DNA of 64,000 nucleotides from Streptomyces sp. NBC_01571 (GCF_026339875.1 NZ_JAPEPZ010000003.1:124001-188000); one strand, 5' to 3'. Counted from the first letter of the stretch, positions 1 through 8,166 are shown. The notes: generated by a model from the letters alone, not told the origin. Numbers and translations are program-made.

Positions 1-236
1 TCGCGAAGGCCGTCCTGCTCAGCGCGATCCCGCCGCTGATGCTCAAGACGGAGGCGAAGGTCTTCGGGGAATGGTCGGTGGAGAGGACCACGGTCACGGG
101 CCGCCCCTTCACGCAGACCTACGCCGGACGCCTCGTGGCCGAGAACGGGAAGATCAAGCTCCTTCGCGAGTCGTTGGAACTCGTCCGGGCTGCACGCGCC
201 ATGCTGCCGAACGGAGTGCCGGACATCCCCGCCTAA
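1..236 (+). pseudogene. Chimeric fragment: alpha/beta hydrolase piece fused to SnoaL-like C-terminus
   Basis: The reading frame is open from base 3 to the TAA at 236 and is cut by the left window edge. Its first codons give AKAVLLSAIPPLMLKTEA, a stretch typical of non-heme chloroperoxidase-type alpha/beta hydrolases. Directly after it, without a stop, comes a different protein: TYAGRLVAENGKIKLLRES and a tail ending in LPNGVPDIPA, which resembles the C-terminal half of SnoaL-like/NTF2-fold proteins. The junction is near base 60. I read this as two gene fragments joined in frame by a deletion. Hydrolase residues normally following the LMLKTEAN segment are absent. A genuine fusion protein is possible but less likely. 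Confidence 0.55.
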
Positions 237-409
237 CTCCTCCTGCCGCGCCTACGACGCCTGCGAGGCAGGCGTCGCTCAAACCCTTGTTTAAGCGTCA
301 CTCAGTTAAAGGTTTTCACCGTCCGGTGATGAGGTATTCCGCTGCACGCCAAAAAGTGCACCGGCGATGCCGCCAGCCAGATCCATAACCCAAAAAAGGG
401 AGCACCACC

Positions 410-757
410 ATGAGCAGCAACATTCACGCAATGGTCGCAAACGTTGAGGTAGAAAACCTTGAGGACGCGATCCCTCTCTACCAGGAATTGACCGGAGAGA
501 CGGAGGTACGCCGATTCCCCTACCGTGAACTTGAGCTGGCACTCGTAGGGCCCTTCCTGCTCTACTCCGGGCCGCTTGAGAACTACGTCTCGCAGAACGG
601 GACCGTCATCGTCGGCTCCCTGGCCCCCGTTCTCGAGGCCCTCGGCAAGGCGGGCGCCGAGATCCTCGAAGCGCCCAACGAAGTTCCCAACGGCACCAGG
701 ATCGTTGCCCGCCACCCGGACGGCTCCGTCTTCGAGTACATGCAGCTTCGCGCCTGA
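410..757 (+). CDS. VOC-family (glyoxalase/dioxygenase fold) protein
   Basis: A 115-residue protein of the vicinal-oxygen-chelate superfamily. It has one beta-alpha-beta-beta-beta module with the N-terminal pattern MVANVEVENLEDAIPLYQEL and the usual C-terminal GTRIVARHPDGSVFEYMQL strand ending in a potential metal-ligand Glu. The substrate cannot be read from sequence; members include glyoxalase I, antibiotic-binding proteins and extradiol dioxygenases. The ATG at 410 is preceded by a clear GGGAG ribosome-binding site (about 398-402). It stands alone between a broken chimera upstream and an IS5 remnant downstream. Confidence 0.8.
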   Translation: MSSNIHAMVANVEVENLEDAIPLYQELTGETEVRRFPYRELELALVGPFLLYSGPLENYVSQNGTVIVGSLAPVLEALGKAGAEILEAPNEVPNGTRIVARHPDGSVFEYMQLRA

Positions 758-883
758 GCCTTGTGTCCAGCACCACTGCGGTGCTCTGAAGCCGGTGTCG
801 AGCCGGCCCCAGAGCACCGCCACCACCTGAGGTCTGAGGTACCCGGCTTCACCAGGAGATCGTCCGTCCTCGTTGCGCGAGAA

Positions 884-1533
884 CTAGGGCCTGTTGCGAA
901 AGTCGATCTTGGTCGTGGAATGCTCATGCGCTGTGGCGCGTGGAGATCTGACGGACAAGCAGTGGGCCAGACTGGAGCCGTTGTTGTCGAAGGGAATGAA
1001 GCCTGGCCGGCCGCCGATATGGCCGAGGCGACAGCTGGTCGACGGCATACGGTGGCGGACCCGGACCGGGACGCCGTGGCGGGATGTGCCCGAGCGGTAC
1101 GGGCCGTGGGATCGGGTCTACGACCTGTTCCGGCGCCGCCAGCGCGACGGCACGTGGAAGCGAGTCTTCACCGAACTGCAGGCCCAGGCGGACGTGAAGG
1201 ACCTGATCACCTGGGATGTCAGTGTCGACTCGACGATCTGCCGCGCCCACCAGCACGCTGCCGGAGCGGTCAAAAGGGGGATCTTCAGAAGGAGCCGCCC
1301 GGCGGCGTTGAGGTCGAGCCGGACGACCACGGTCTCGGGCGCTCGCGAGGTGGTCTGACCACCAAGGTCCATCTCGCGGTCGAGCAGGGGCAGAAGCCCA
1401 TGTCGATTGTGATCACGGCCGGGCAGCGCGGGGATTCCCCGCAGTTCGAACCGGTCCTGGAGAACATCCGGGTGCCACGGCAGGGACTGGGGCGTCCACG
1501 CAAGCGGCCGGACAGAGTGCGTGCCGACAAGAC
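884..1533 (+). mobile_element. IS5-family insertion sequence, 3'-truncated and split into two frames
   Basis: Residues from 894 (TTG) onward give an IS5-type transposase N-terminus (LTDKQWARLEPLL, GRPPIWPRRQLVDGIRWRTR, WRDVPERYGPW, and VDSTICRAHQHAAGA with the first catalytic Asp). Around the AAAAGGGGG run near 1271 the match moves to another frame, which continues QKGDLQKEPPGGVEVEPDDH, GRSRGGLTTKVHLAV and [11 protein letters not shown]. That run is either the programmed slippery site used by this IS group or a simple frameshift. The reading stops after RADK at about 1533, so the C-terminal third with the last catalytic Glu and the right inverted repeat are missing. Confidence 0.75.
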
Positions 1534-1766
1534 ACCCCATGCAGCTATCGGGTCAAGCAGCTGCGGTGGCCCTCGCCCACCTCGCCCCGCTCCAACTCCG
1601 CGGCCAGCGCGGCCGCATCGCCACGCGCGGAACGCGGGCCGCCGACGAGCCACGCCTGCACCTGCTCGGCTACGGCGACTGGACCGGCCCCGCCTCCGCC
1701 ACCCTCATCGGCGTCGGCCGCCCGGCCCGCGAAGCCGCACACGAGATCGCAGGACTCGTGCGCTGA
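1534..1766 (+). pseudogene. C-terminal fragment of a flavin-dependent oxidoreductase
   Basis: Immediately after the truncated IS5 transposase, a frame ending at 1766 encodes [39 protein letters not shown] and a tail [12 protein letters not shown]. This matches the C-terminus of NAD(P)-binding flavoprotein monooxygenases, where a conserved HLVGYGPSASTIGANRAGR-like motif precedes the end; the motif here is partly altered. No N-terminal Rossmann portion remains. The fragment probably survived from a gene destroyed by the IS insertion and a following deletion. Confidence 0.5.
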
Positions 1767-1788
1767 GCAGCGCACCGGCGTGCTTGCC

Positions 1789-2532
1789 TCAGATCGTCAG
1801 CAGGGTTGCCGTGTCCACCCAGCGGGCGAGAACGCTGAACGCCGCGAGCTGTTCGAGTGCCTCGTGCTCGGGCAGTTCAGGCAGGCCGTCCTCGTGGCTG
1901 TTGGGGTTGCGGATGCCGGCGTAGCAGCCCTCGGCAAAGGCCATGGCGCCCCGGTGGATGCTGCGGAAGGTGTCGCTGCCGTCGTCGGTCATGAGACGCA
2001 GGCGTGGCTCGTCTGCCTTGGGCGCGTTCGTTGAGAAGGCGCTCTGAAAGAGCTTGGTCTCGCTGAGATCGCGGCGGCCGACCTTGTTCTGCGTCTCGGC
2101 GTTGACCTTCCTGGCGGCAGCGGTGACCGCTTCCCGGAAATGGCCGCTGCGCCACAGAGCCCGGGCACCGTCCCACGCCCAGGAGTGCATCATCGCTGCG
2201 CTGGCCTGCGGAGCATCGTCCCCCAGACGCGCTCGTACCTCTTCGTCCCGCGTGAGGGCGGCATCCGCTCGCTGGACGGCTTCACGATGCTGGTACCAGC
2301 GGTTGATGGTCTTGTTCTTGTCGTCAGGCACCTCTTGACGCCAACGCGGGAGAACCCGGTCGAGAATCTGTTCCACCACATGGGCACTGGCCACAATCTC
2401 TGAGGGTCTTCCGCGATTCACGAGTCGGTTGGTGCCGCCGACGACGCCGGGTACATCCTGTGCTCGCTGCAACGCCGTGAGCTTGAGGAACTCATCGAAC
2501 TCGTTGCGCGCCCAGGGGATATCGATGGTCAT
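1789..2532 (-). CDS. TIGR02391 (Ymh-like) family protein with HEPN-type motif
   Basis: A 247-residue protein whose C-terminal third (about 165-225) carries the signature of the TIGR02391/Hypoth_Ymh family, including FRSIHRGAMAFAEGCYAG followed by IRNPNSHE. The RNPNSH segment has the R-x4-H spacing characteristic of HEPN-fold ribonucleases, a clan to which this family has been assigned. The N-terminal two thirds are helical with no recognised motif. Many HEPN proteins act in toxin-antitoxin, abortive infection or RNA-processing roles, but nothing here identifies a partner: neighbours are an IS remnant on one side and arsR, 150 bp away on the same strand, on the other. Confidence 0.7.
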   Translation of the reverse strand: MTIDIPWARNEFDEFLKLTALQRAQDVPGVVGGTNRLVNRGRPSEIVASAHVVEQILDRVLPRWRQEVPDDKNKTINRWYQHREAVQRADAALTRDEEVRARLGDDAPQASAAMMHSWAWDGARALWRSGHFREAVTAAARKVNAETQNKVGRRDLSETKLFQSAFSTNAPKADEPRLRLMTDDGSDTFRSIHRGAMAFAEGCYAGIRNPNSHEDGLPELPEHEALEQLAAFSVLARWVDTATLLTI

Positions 2533-2678
2533 AAGGTCATCGTGCCGCGCCTCACTGACACCTGGGCGGGAATTTCCCGCTCATCCGGTGCCCCGCGGCG
2601 CCCTCTGCACTTGCGTACGCAGACCCCTCACTGCCGTCAGGGCTGCGTGAACCGGCGGCGCATCCCGTAGAGCGTCGG

Positions 2679-3044
2679 TCAGGAGCGCAGGTCGAGCATG
2701 GCGGACATGGCCGCCACCACGGAGGGGGCGACCTGGTAGTAGACCCAGGTCCCGCGCCGCTCGGACGTCAGCAGCCCGGCCTCGCGCAGCTTCTTCAGGT
2801 GGTGGGAGACGGTCGGCTGGGAGACGCCGACGTCCTGGATGTCGCACACGCACGCCTCGCCGCCCTCGTGCGAGGCGACTTTGGAGAACAGGCGCAGCCG
2901 CACCGGGTCCGAGAGCGCCTTGAACATGACGGCCATCTGCTCCGCGTCGGCCTGGGACAGCTCGGCCGACGTGATCGGCGGGCAGCACGGGACGACCGAC
3001 TCGGCCGGCAGCACCGGGAGCTCCACCACCTGAGAATTCGACAT
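2679..3044 (-). CDS. arsR: ArsR/SmtB-family arsenic-responsive repressor
   Basis: A 121-residue winged-helix repressor. The metal-sensing Cys pair is visible in EACVCDIQ (Cys65 and Cys67), at the position of the ELCVCDL motif of ArsR proteins. The recognition helix region is VSQPTVSHHLKKLREAGLL and the wing is RRGTWVYYQV. An unusual extra pair, Cys20-Cys21 (VVPCCPP), sits near the N-terminus. The ATG at 3044 is chosen because upstream extension gives low-quality sequence. The gene diverges from the flavoprotein gene at 3259, and the 214-bp gap holds a palindromic operator, so it likely represses both itself and the ars operon until As(III) or a methylarsenical binds. Confidence 0.88.
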   Translation of the reverse strand: MSNSQVVELPVLPAESVVPCCPPITSAELSQADAEQMAVMFKALSDPVRLRLFSKVASHEGGEACVCDIQDVGVSQPTVSHHLKKLREAGLLTSERRGTWVYYQVAPSVVAAMSAMLDLRS

Positions 3045-3085
3045 GCGTCTATGTTGACACTCATCGATACCAGTGACAAGCTCCG

Positions 3086-3117
3086 TATATCGAAAGACAT
3101 CGATACACGTCGATATA
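3086..3117. promoter_or_regulatory. Probable ArsR operator in divergent promoter region
   Basis: TATATCGA (3086-3093) and TCGATATA (3110-3117) form a perfect 8-bp inverted repeat with a 16-bp spacer that itself contains an ATCGAT core (3099-3104). Another ATCGAT lies at 3063-3068. This AT-rich palindromic patch is conspicuous in a GC-rich background and lies midway between arsR and the flavoprotein gene, as expected for an ArsR dimer site. Confidence 0.65.
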
Positions 3118-3258
3118 AGGGGGCGGCCTGCAGACACCGAGCCCCGCGATCCGCTCCCGGGCGACCCCGGTCGTGTCTGACAGCGTTCCTGTCCGCGGCC
3201 CGCCGACCGATACCCCGCACCACCTGCCACCACCCCGTGTCCGAGGAGACCTTGCGCC

Positions 3259-4638
3259 ATGAGTGACCAGCTTCCCGTCGTTGTCATCGGAGCCGGACCG
3301 GCCGGACTGGCCGCCGCCGCCCACCTCGTCGAGCGCGGCGTCGAGCCCCTGGTCCTGGAAGCCGGGCCGGCCGCGGCGGCCGCGGTACGCGAGTGGGGCC
3401 ATGTCCGGCTCTTCTCCACCTGGGGCGAGGTCACCGACCCGGCCGCGGAAAGGCTTCTCGCGCCGACCGGCTGGACCAAGCCCGCCCCGGACACCTACCC
3501 CTCAGGCGCCGAGTGGGCCGCGCTCTACCTCCAGCCGCTGGCCGATGTCCTGGGCGACCACGTGCGCTACGGCGCCAAGGTCACCGGCGTCTCGCGCAGC
3601 GGACGCGACCGCGTCGTCGACGCCGACCGGGACAAGCAGCCCTTCGTCCTGCACTTCACCACCGCTGACGGCGCGGAGCAGCGCGTCCTCGCCCGAGCCG
3701 TCATCGACGCCTCCGGCACCTGGACCACACCCGGCCCGGCCGGAGCCGGCGGCCTGCCCGCGCTCGGGGAGAAGGCGGCAGCCGACCGCATCACTCACCG
3801 TGTGCCCGACCTCGAGGACCCGGTGGTGCGGGCCCGTTACGCGGGCAGGCGCACCGCTGTCATCGGCTCCGGCGCCTCCGCCTTCACCGCGCTGGCCGCC
3901 CTCGCCGACCTCGCCGACGACGAGCCCGGTACGCACGCCGTGTGGATCCTGCGCCGCGGCATCAGCGGCTCGACGTTCGGCGGGGGCGAAGCCGACGAAC
4001 TCCCCGCCCGCGGCGCCCTGGGGCTCGCCGCGAAGGCCGCCGTGGACAACGGGTATGCGGACGCCGTCACCGGGTTCCGTACCGAAGCCATCGACCGCGA
4101 TACCGACGGCCGTCTCGTTCTGGTGGGTGAGGACGGCCGCCGTCTCGACCCGGTCGACGAGGCCGTCGTGCTGACCGGCCTCCGCCCCGACCTGACCTTC
4201 CTCTCCGAGATCCGCCTCGGCCTGGACGAACGTCTCCAAGCACCCCTCGCGCTGGCCCCGCTCATCGACCCCAACCAGCACTCCTGCGGCACCGTCTACC
4301 CGCACGGCCACCGCGAACTGTCCCACCCCGAACAGGACATCTACCTGGTCGGCATGAAGTCCTACGGCCGGGCCCCCACCTTCCTCGCCATGACCGGCTA
4401 CGAACAGATCCGCTCCGTCACCGCCGCCATCGCCGGCGACCTCGAATCCGCCGACCGCGTCGAACTCACCCTCCCGGAGACCGGAGTATGCGGCGGCAGC
4501 GGACTGACGGGTGCCCCGGCCGCCGGACAGGACCACGAGGGAGGCTGCTGCGCTCCGGCCCCCGAGCTCGTCCAGATCGGCATCAGCACCCCCGCCGCTG
4601 CCGCCGCCGAGGAGCCCTCGACCGGCGAGTGCTGCTGA
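3259..4638 (+). CDS. FAD/NAD(P)-binding flavoprotein monooxygenase-like protein of the ars cluster, with Cys-pair tail
   Basis: A 459-residue two-dinucleotide-binding flavoprotein. The N-terminal FAD Rossmann motif is VVVIGAGPAGLAAAAHLVE; a second NAD(P) motif is TAVIGSGASAFTALAALAD near residue 200. A C-terminal FAD contact region precedes IYLVGMKSYGRAPTFL. The last about 65 residues are atypical: low complexity with scattered cysteines (VCGGSG, GGCCAP) and a terminal GECC. ArsO-type flavoproteins occur in actinomycete arsenic clusters, but the reaction is not established. First gene of the ars operon, divergent from arsR; arsI follows after 69 bp. Arsenic-related oxidation or reduction is inferred from context. 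Confidence 0.78.
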   Translation: MSDQLPVVVIGAGPAGLAAAAHLVERGVEPLVLEAGPAAAAAVREWGHVRLFSTWGEVTDPAAERLLAPTGWTKPAPDTYPSGAEWAALYLQPLADVLGDHVRYGAKVTGVSRSGRDRVVDADRDKQPFVLHFTTADGAEQRVLARAVIDASGTWTTPGPAGAGGLPALGEKAAADRITHRVPDLEDPVVRARYAGRRTAVIGSGASAFTALAALADLADDEPGTHAVWILRRGISGSTFGGGEADELPARGALGLAAKAAVDNGYADAVTGFRTEAIDRDTDGRLVLVGEDGRRLDPVDEAVVLTGLRPDLTFLSEIRLGLDERLQAPLALAPLIDPNQHSCGTVYPHGHRELSHPEQDIYLVGMKSYGRAPTFLAMTGYEQIRSVTAAIAGDLESADRVELTLPETGVCGGSGLTGAPAAGQDHEGGCCAPAPELVQIGISTPAAAAAEEPSTGECC

Positions 4639-4650
4639 ACCGACCCGCAC

Positions 4651-4680
4651 CGCGCCCCGGCTTCCACGGGCCGGGGCGCG
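4651..4680 (+). terminator. Intercistronic GC hairpin
   Basis: CGCGCCCCGGC (4651-4661) and GCCGGGGCGCG (4670-4680) pair perfectly over 11 bp around an 8-nt loop, between the flavoprotein stop and arsI. No T-tract follows, so it may be a partial terminator or an RNA-processing/stability element tuning arsI expression. Confidence 0.5.
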
Positions 4681-4707
4681 ACCACCCTCTACCGCTGGAG
4701 GATCGTC

Positions 4708-5163
4708 ATGTCCCGCGTACAGCTCGCCCTCCGCGTCCCCGACCTCGCCGCGTCCATCGCCTTCTACAGCAAGCTGTTCGGCACCGAACCCGCCAAACTC
4801 CGCGACGGCTACGCCAACTTCGCCATCACTGAACCCCCGCTCAAGCTCGTCCTGATCGAAGGCCCCGAGGGCGAGGCCACGCGGATGGACCACCTCGGCG
4901 TCGAAGTCGAATCCACCGAAGCCGTCCACGCGGCCACCACCCGCCTCGCGGACCAGGGCCTTGCAACGGACGTGGAGAACGACACCACCTGCTGCTACGC
5001 CGTACAGGACAAGGTCTGGGTCCACGGCCCCGGCCAGGAACCGTGGGAGGTCTACGTCGTCAAGGCCGACGCCGACTCCCTCGCCAAACAGCAGGGCAGC
5101 ACCTGCTGCACGGCCCCCACCGAGACCGACGCGAAAGCAGCCCCCGCGGGCGGCTGCTGCTGA
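4708..5163 (+). CDS. arsI: ArsI/CadI-family C-As lyase (VOC fold)
   Basis: A 151-residue ring-cleaving-dioxygenase-fold protein matching ArsI, the Fe(II)-dependent lyase that removes methyl or aromatic groups from trivalent organoarsenicals. The diagnostic vicinal cysteines are in NDTTCCYAVQDKVWV (Cys95-Cys96), which bind the arsenical; His62 (MDHLGVEVE) and Glu114 (EPWEVYVV) fit the iron ligands. The third ligand position carries Gln5 rather than the His of Bacillus ArsI, as I recall is usual in actinobacterial CadI-like members. The tail carries two more pairs (STCCTAP and terminal GGCC). RBS GGAGG precedes the ATG. The stop lies 7 bp before the MFS gene. Confidence 0.85.
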   Translation: MSRVQLALRVPDLAASIAFYSKLFGTEPAKLRDGYANFAITEPPLKLVLIEGPEGEATRMDHLGVEVESTEAVHAATTRLADQGLATDVENDTTCCYAVQDKVWVHGPGQEPWEVYVVKADADSLAKQQGSTCCTAPTETDAKAAPAGGCC

Positions 5164-5170
5164 TCCGCCG

Positions 5171-6424
5171 ATGACCGAACTCCACACCAGCGGGGCTGTG
5201 ACCGGGACGGGGGTCCGGTCACGGCCCCGCGCCGCACTGCCTGCCCTGTGCGCCACCCAGATCACCAGCTGGGGCATCCTCTACTACGCCTTCCCCGTCC
5301 TGAACCCCCAGATCACCGCCACCACCGGCTGGCCCACCGGCGCCACCACCGCATCGTTCTCCGCCGCGCTACTGGTCTCCGCCCTCGCCGGAATCCGCGT
5401 CGGCCGGATCATCGACCGCCACGGACCGCGCACCGTGATGACAGCCGGCTCCCCCCTCGGCGCACTCAGCCTCCTCGTCGTGGCCGCCGCACCCGACCTG
5501 CCCCTCTTCACCGCGGGCTGGCTGCTCGCCGGAGCCGCGATGGCCGCCACCTTCTACCAGCCCGCCTTCGCCGCCCTCACCCGCTGGTACGCCCCCGACC
5601 ACGTCCGCGCCCTGACCGTCGTCACCCTCGCCGGCGGCCTCGCCTCCACCATCTTCGCCCCCACCACCGCAGCCCTCACCGACCACCTCTCATGGAGAGC
5701 GACGTACACCGTCCTCGCCCTGCTCCTGGCCGCCATCACCATCCCCGCCCACGCCTTCGCGCTCAAAGGACCATGGCCGGCGGCGCCTCCGGCCCCCGCT
5801 CACGCAGGCGGCGGCGTGAGCGCCATCGCCCGGAGCCGACCGTTCTGGATGCTGGCCTGCGCTCTGACCCTCTCCGCGTTCACCGTGTACGCGGTCGTCG
5901 TCGACCTGGTCTCCCTCCTGCTCGAACGCGGATTCACCACCTCCCAAGCCGCCTGGGCCCTCGGCCTCGGCGGCGCCGGGCAGACCCTCGGACGCACCCT
6001 GTACTCCCCCCTCACCCGCCACAGCACAACCACCACCCGCACGGTCACCCTCATCGCCCTCGGCGGCGCGACCACCGCAGCACTCGCCCTCGTCCCGGGC
6101 CCGTACGCACTGCTGACCGCACTCTCCGTCGCGGCCGGCATGGTCCGCGGCAACATCACCCTGCTCCAGGCCACCGCCTTCCCGGACCGCTGGGGAACGA
6201 CGCACTACGGCCACCTGTCCGGGCTCCTCACGGCCCCGGTAACCGCAGCCTCAGCGCTCGCGCCCTTCGCCGGTGCCGCCTTGGCCGCACCTCTCGGGGG
6301 TTACCCGCACCTGTTCACAGTGCTCGCGCTCATCTCCGCCATGGCCGCCCTCATTGCAGCCGCGGCCACACCTCCCGACAAACCCCCGGCGTGTGGACGG
6401 CGGATCAGGAAGGACCCTCCGTAA
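5171..6424 (+). CDS. MFS transporter, probably arsenical efflux
   Basis: A 417-residue integral membrane protein with 12 predicted hydrophobic segments. It shows the MFS loop 2-3 signature GIRVGRIIDRHGPRTVM and a central cytoplasmic linker around residues 205-220 (AAPPAPAHAGGGV). The ATG at 5171 gives a 7-bp gap after arsI, so the two are almost certainly co-transcribed and co-translated. In ars operons MFS members export inorganic or organic arsenicals; here it could export the As(III) made by ArsI, but the substrate is inferred from context only. The C-terminal end overlaps a MerR remnant on the other strand. Confidence 0.8.
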   Translation: MTELHTSGAVTGTGVRSRPRAALPALCATQITSWGILYYAFPVLNPQITATTGWPTGATTASFSAALLVSALAGIRVGRIIDRHGPRTVMTAGSPLGALSLLVVAAAPDLPLFTAGWLLAGAAMAATFYQPAFAALTRWYAPDHVRALTVVTLAGGLASTIFAPTTAALTDHLSWRATYTVLALLLAAITIPAHAFALKGPWPAAPPAPAHAGGGVSAIARSRPFWMLACALTLSAFTVYAVVVDLVSLLLERGFTTSQAAWALGLGGAGQTLGRTLYSPLTRHSTTTTRTVTLIALGGATTAALALVPGPYALLTALSVAAGMVRGNITLLQATAFPDRWGTTHYGHLSGLLTAPVTAASALAPFAGAALAAPLGGYPHLFTVLALISAMAALIAAAATPPDKPPACGRRIRKDPP

Positions 6425-6614
6425 GGACGGTGCAGATGCTGTCCTGGGGGCACGTGGCAGAGGCGGTCGCCACGGCCCGCCGGGCCAGATCCCTCAGCAC
6501 CGTGCGCGTCGCGCGCAACCCGGCCAGACGCCGCTCGATGTCCGTCAGGTGCTCGCCGATCAGATCGCCACCGTGCGTACGCGGCGCCTGGCAGGCATCC
6601 AGCGACAACAGCAA
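6405..6614 (-). pseudogene. C-terminal remnant of a MerR-family metal regulator
   Basis: The frame gives GEHLTDIERRLAGLRATRTV, RDLARRAVATA and CPQDSICTVL. The dimerisation-helix pattern followed by a Cys-x5-Cys metal loop is the C-terminus of heavy-metal MerR regulators (CueR/HMMR-like). No DNA-binding domain precedes it; the sequence upstream (beyond 6614) has no matching frame. The last 20 bp overlap the MFS stop, so the break may coincide with the insertion of the ars operon. Confidence 0.55.
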
Positions 6615-6748
6615 TGGAATACACCCACGTCAAGAGTTGGAATGGGCGCCGGCCGGTGACGGCAGCCCGCACGCTGGCACCGCACCCGCACCGACCTCAC
6701 CTCGACGGCATCCCACACCCCGCGGCAGCCGCATGATCGATACACAAG

Positions 6749-6782
6749 CAGCCCCGGCCAGTGTCGGTCCTGGCCGGGGCTG
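6749..6782 (+). terminator. Intrinsic-terminator-like hairpin downstream of the ars operon
   Basis: CAGCCCCGGCCAG (6749-6761) pairs with CTGGCCGGGGCTG (6770-6782), a 13-bp perfect stem with an 8-nt loop. It is the strongest hairpin between the ars operon and the convergent XRE regulator and is therefore a candidate bidirectional terminator. The rest of 6615-7093 shows no coding or repeat signal I can support. Confidence 0.55.
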
Positions 6783-7093
6783 TCGATGCGCATGGTCGTG
6801 AAGGGCGGTCGCCTACGCGGCGAAAGGCTCCATGAGGCTTCAGCCGAACGATCGTCCTCATGGGCAATGGGTGAGGCCCGGGGACACTGTCCCCTTCACA
6901 ACCACGCATGGTGTAACCGGCGTACGGCCACAGATGTTCCCGGCCCGTCACGACCTCCGGGGACGCTGACTGCGGCCCGCGGATCCCGCCGAAGACCGGT
7001 GACCGGGCGCCCGTCGCCGCCCATCATCTGCCGACCGGAAGACAAGCCGGGCGACGCGTCAGACTGAGACGTTACGCAGCCGATGCGCAAGGA

Positions 7094-8074
7094 TCAGCAC
7101 ACGGTGATGACATCGGCGACGTCGTCCACGCCCGCGTCAGCAGGAGGAACGCGGCCGCGACCGGTTCCTGCGGACGGCACTCCGGGCGAGCCCGCTGTGT
7201 CGACGAATGCCTTGGTGGCGTCGGTGATGAAGTCGCGGCTGTCTGCGGGCTCGAGGGCCCGGGCCTGGAGGTGGGCGTGCATCACGCTGTAGTACTGCAC
7301 GTCGGAGGGTTTCTCCAGGTAGAGGTCGCTGGTGAACCGTTCCAGGTGCACCACTCCTGTCTGGGCGCTGTCGGCGAACCCCAGGATGGAGAACTGTCCC
7401 GGCAGACCCGGGTGGGCGCCTGCCGTGTAGGGGAGGACCTGCACGCTGATATGCGGCTCTGTGCCGAGTGCCTTCAGGTGCTCCAGTTGTTCACGCATGA
7501 TCTCAGGGCTGCCGACAACGCGGTGCAGTACCGATTCGTCCAGGACGACCCACAGGCGCAACGGGCGGCCCGGGTCGTAGATCCGGTGCTGCCGGCGCAT
7601 CCGTACCTTGAGACGTGCGGCAGCCTGTTCGACGCTGATCTCGGGGAGGGCTTCCTCGATGACCGCCTGGGCGTACGCCGGGGTCTGCAGCAGGCCGGGG
7701 ATCACCATGGGCTCGTAGGCGTGGAGGGAGGCGGCGTCTGTCTCCAGGCCGATGTAGACGCTGTTCGGGATGTCGCCGTAGGCATGCCACCAGCCACACT
7801 CGCCGGATTCCCTGGCCATCTCCATCAGCGAATCGATGACCTGGGGATCCGTCACTCCGTAGAGCACGCACAGGTCGCGCACATCGCGGGGGCTGATGGC
7901 GCGCTCGCCGCTTTCCAGACGGCTGATCTTGGGCTGGGAGACCATGAGCCACTCAGCGACTTCCCTGCCCTTCAGCCCACTGTCCATGCGCAGCCGCCGC
8001 AGCTCAGCCCCCAGACGGCGCCTCCTGATGGTGGGATTGTTCTTTGCCGCCACGCGCGATGCCTCCGGTTCCAC
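7094..8074 (-). CDS. XRE-family regulator with DUF5753 (Scr1-type antitoxin-like)
   Basis: A 326-residue protein: an N-terminal helix-turn-helix (about 18-75; LGAELRRLRMDSGLKGREVA, VSQPKISRLESGERAIS) followed by the DUF5753 effector-like domain (about 95-285; MVIPGLLQTPAYAQAVI, HISVQVLPYTAGAHPGLPGQ, ERFTSDLYLE). In Streptomyces such regulators are usually followed by a small DUF397 protein; none is present downstream here. The last 35 or so residues after RDFITDATKAF look like read-through beyond the usual end, suggesting a 3' frameshift. It reads toward the ars operon. An 18-bp palindrome lies about 90 bp upstream of its start. Confidence 0.82.
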   Translation of the reverse strand: MEPEASRVAAKNNPTIRRRRLGAELRRLRMDSGLKGREVAEWLMVSQPKISRLESGERAISPRDVRDLCVLYGVTDPQVIDSLMEMARESGECGWWHAYGDIPNSVYIGLETDAASLHAYEPMVIPGLLQTPAYAQAVIEEALPEISVEQAAARLKVRMRRQHRIYDPGRPLRLWVVLDESVLHRVVGSPEIMREQLEHLKALGTEPHISVQVLPYTAGAHPGLPGQFSILGFADSAQTGVVHLERFTSDLYLEKPSDVQYYSVMHAHLQARALEPADSRDFITDATKAFVDTAGSPGVPSAGTGRGRVPPADAGVDDVADVITVC

Positions 8075-8166
8075 GTCACTGTGATGGAACGCAGGTTGCC
8101 ATGCGGTAGCCGCTGTTGATCACGGGCCATGCCGTCGTGATCGCAGGCAGCCGGAACGGACTCTTC

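Noticed and set aside
3502..5277. 591-codon minus-strand frame over the ars operon
   Set aside because: Composition shadow of three well-supported plus-strand genes; Gly/Ala-rich with no motif.
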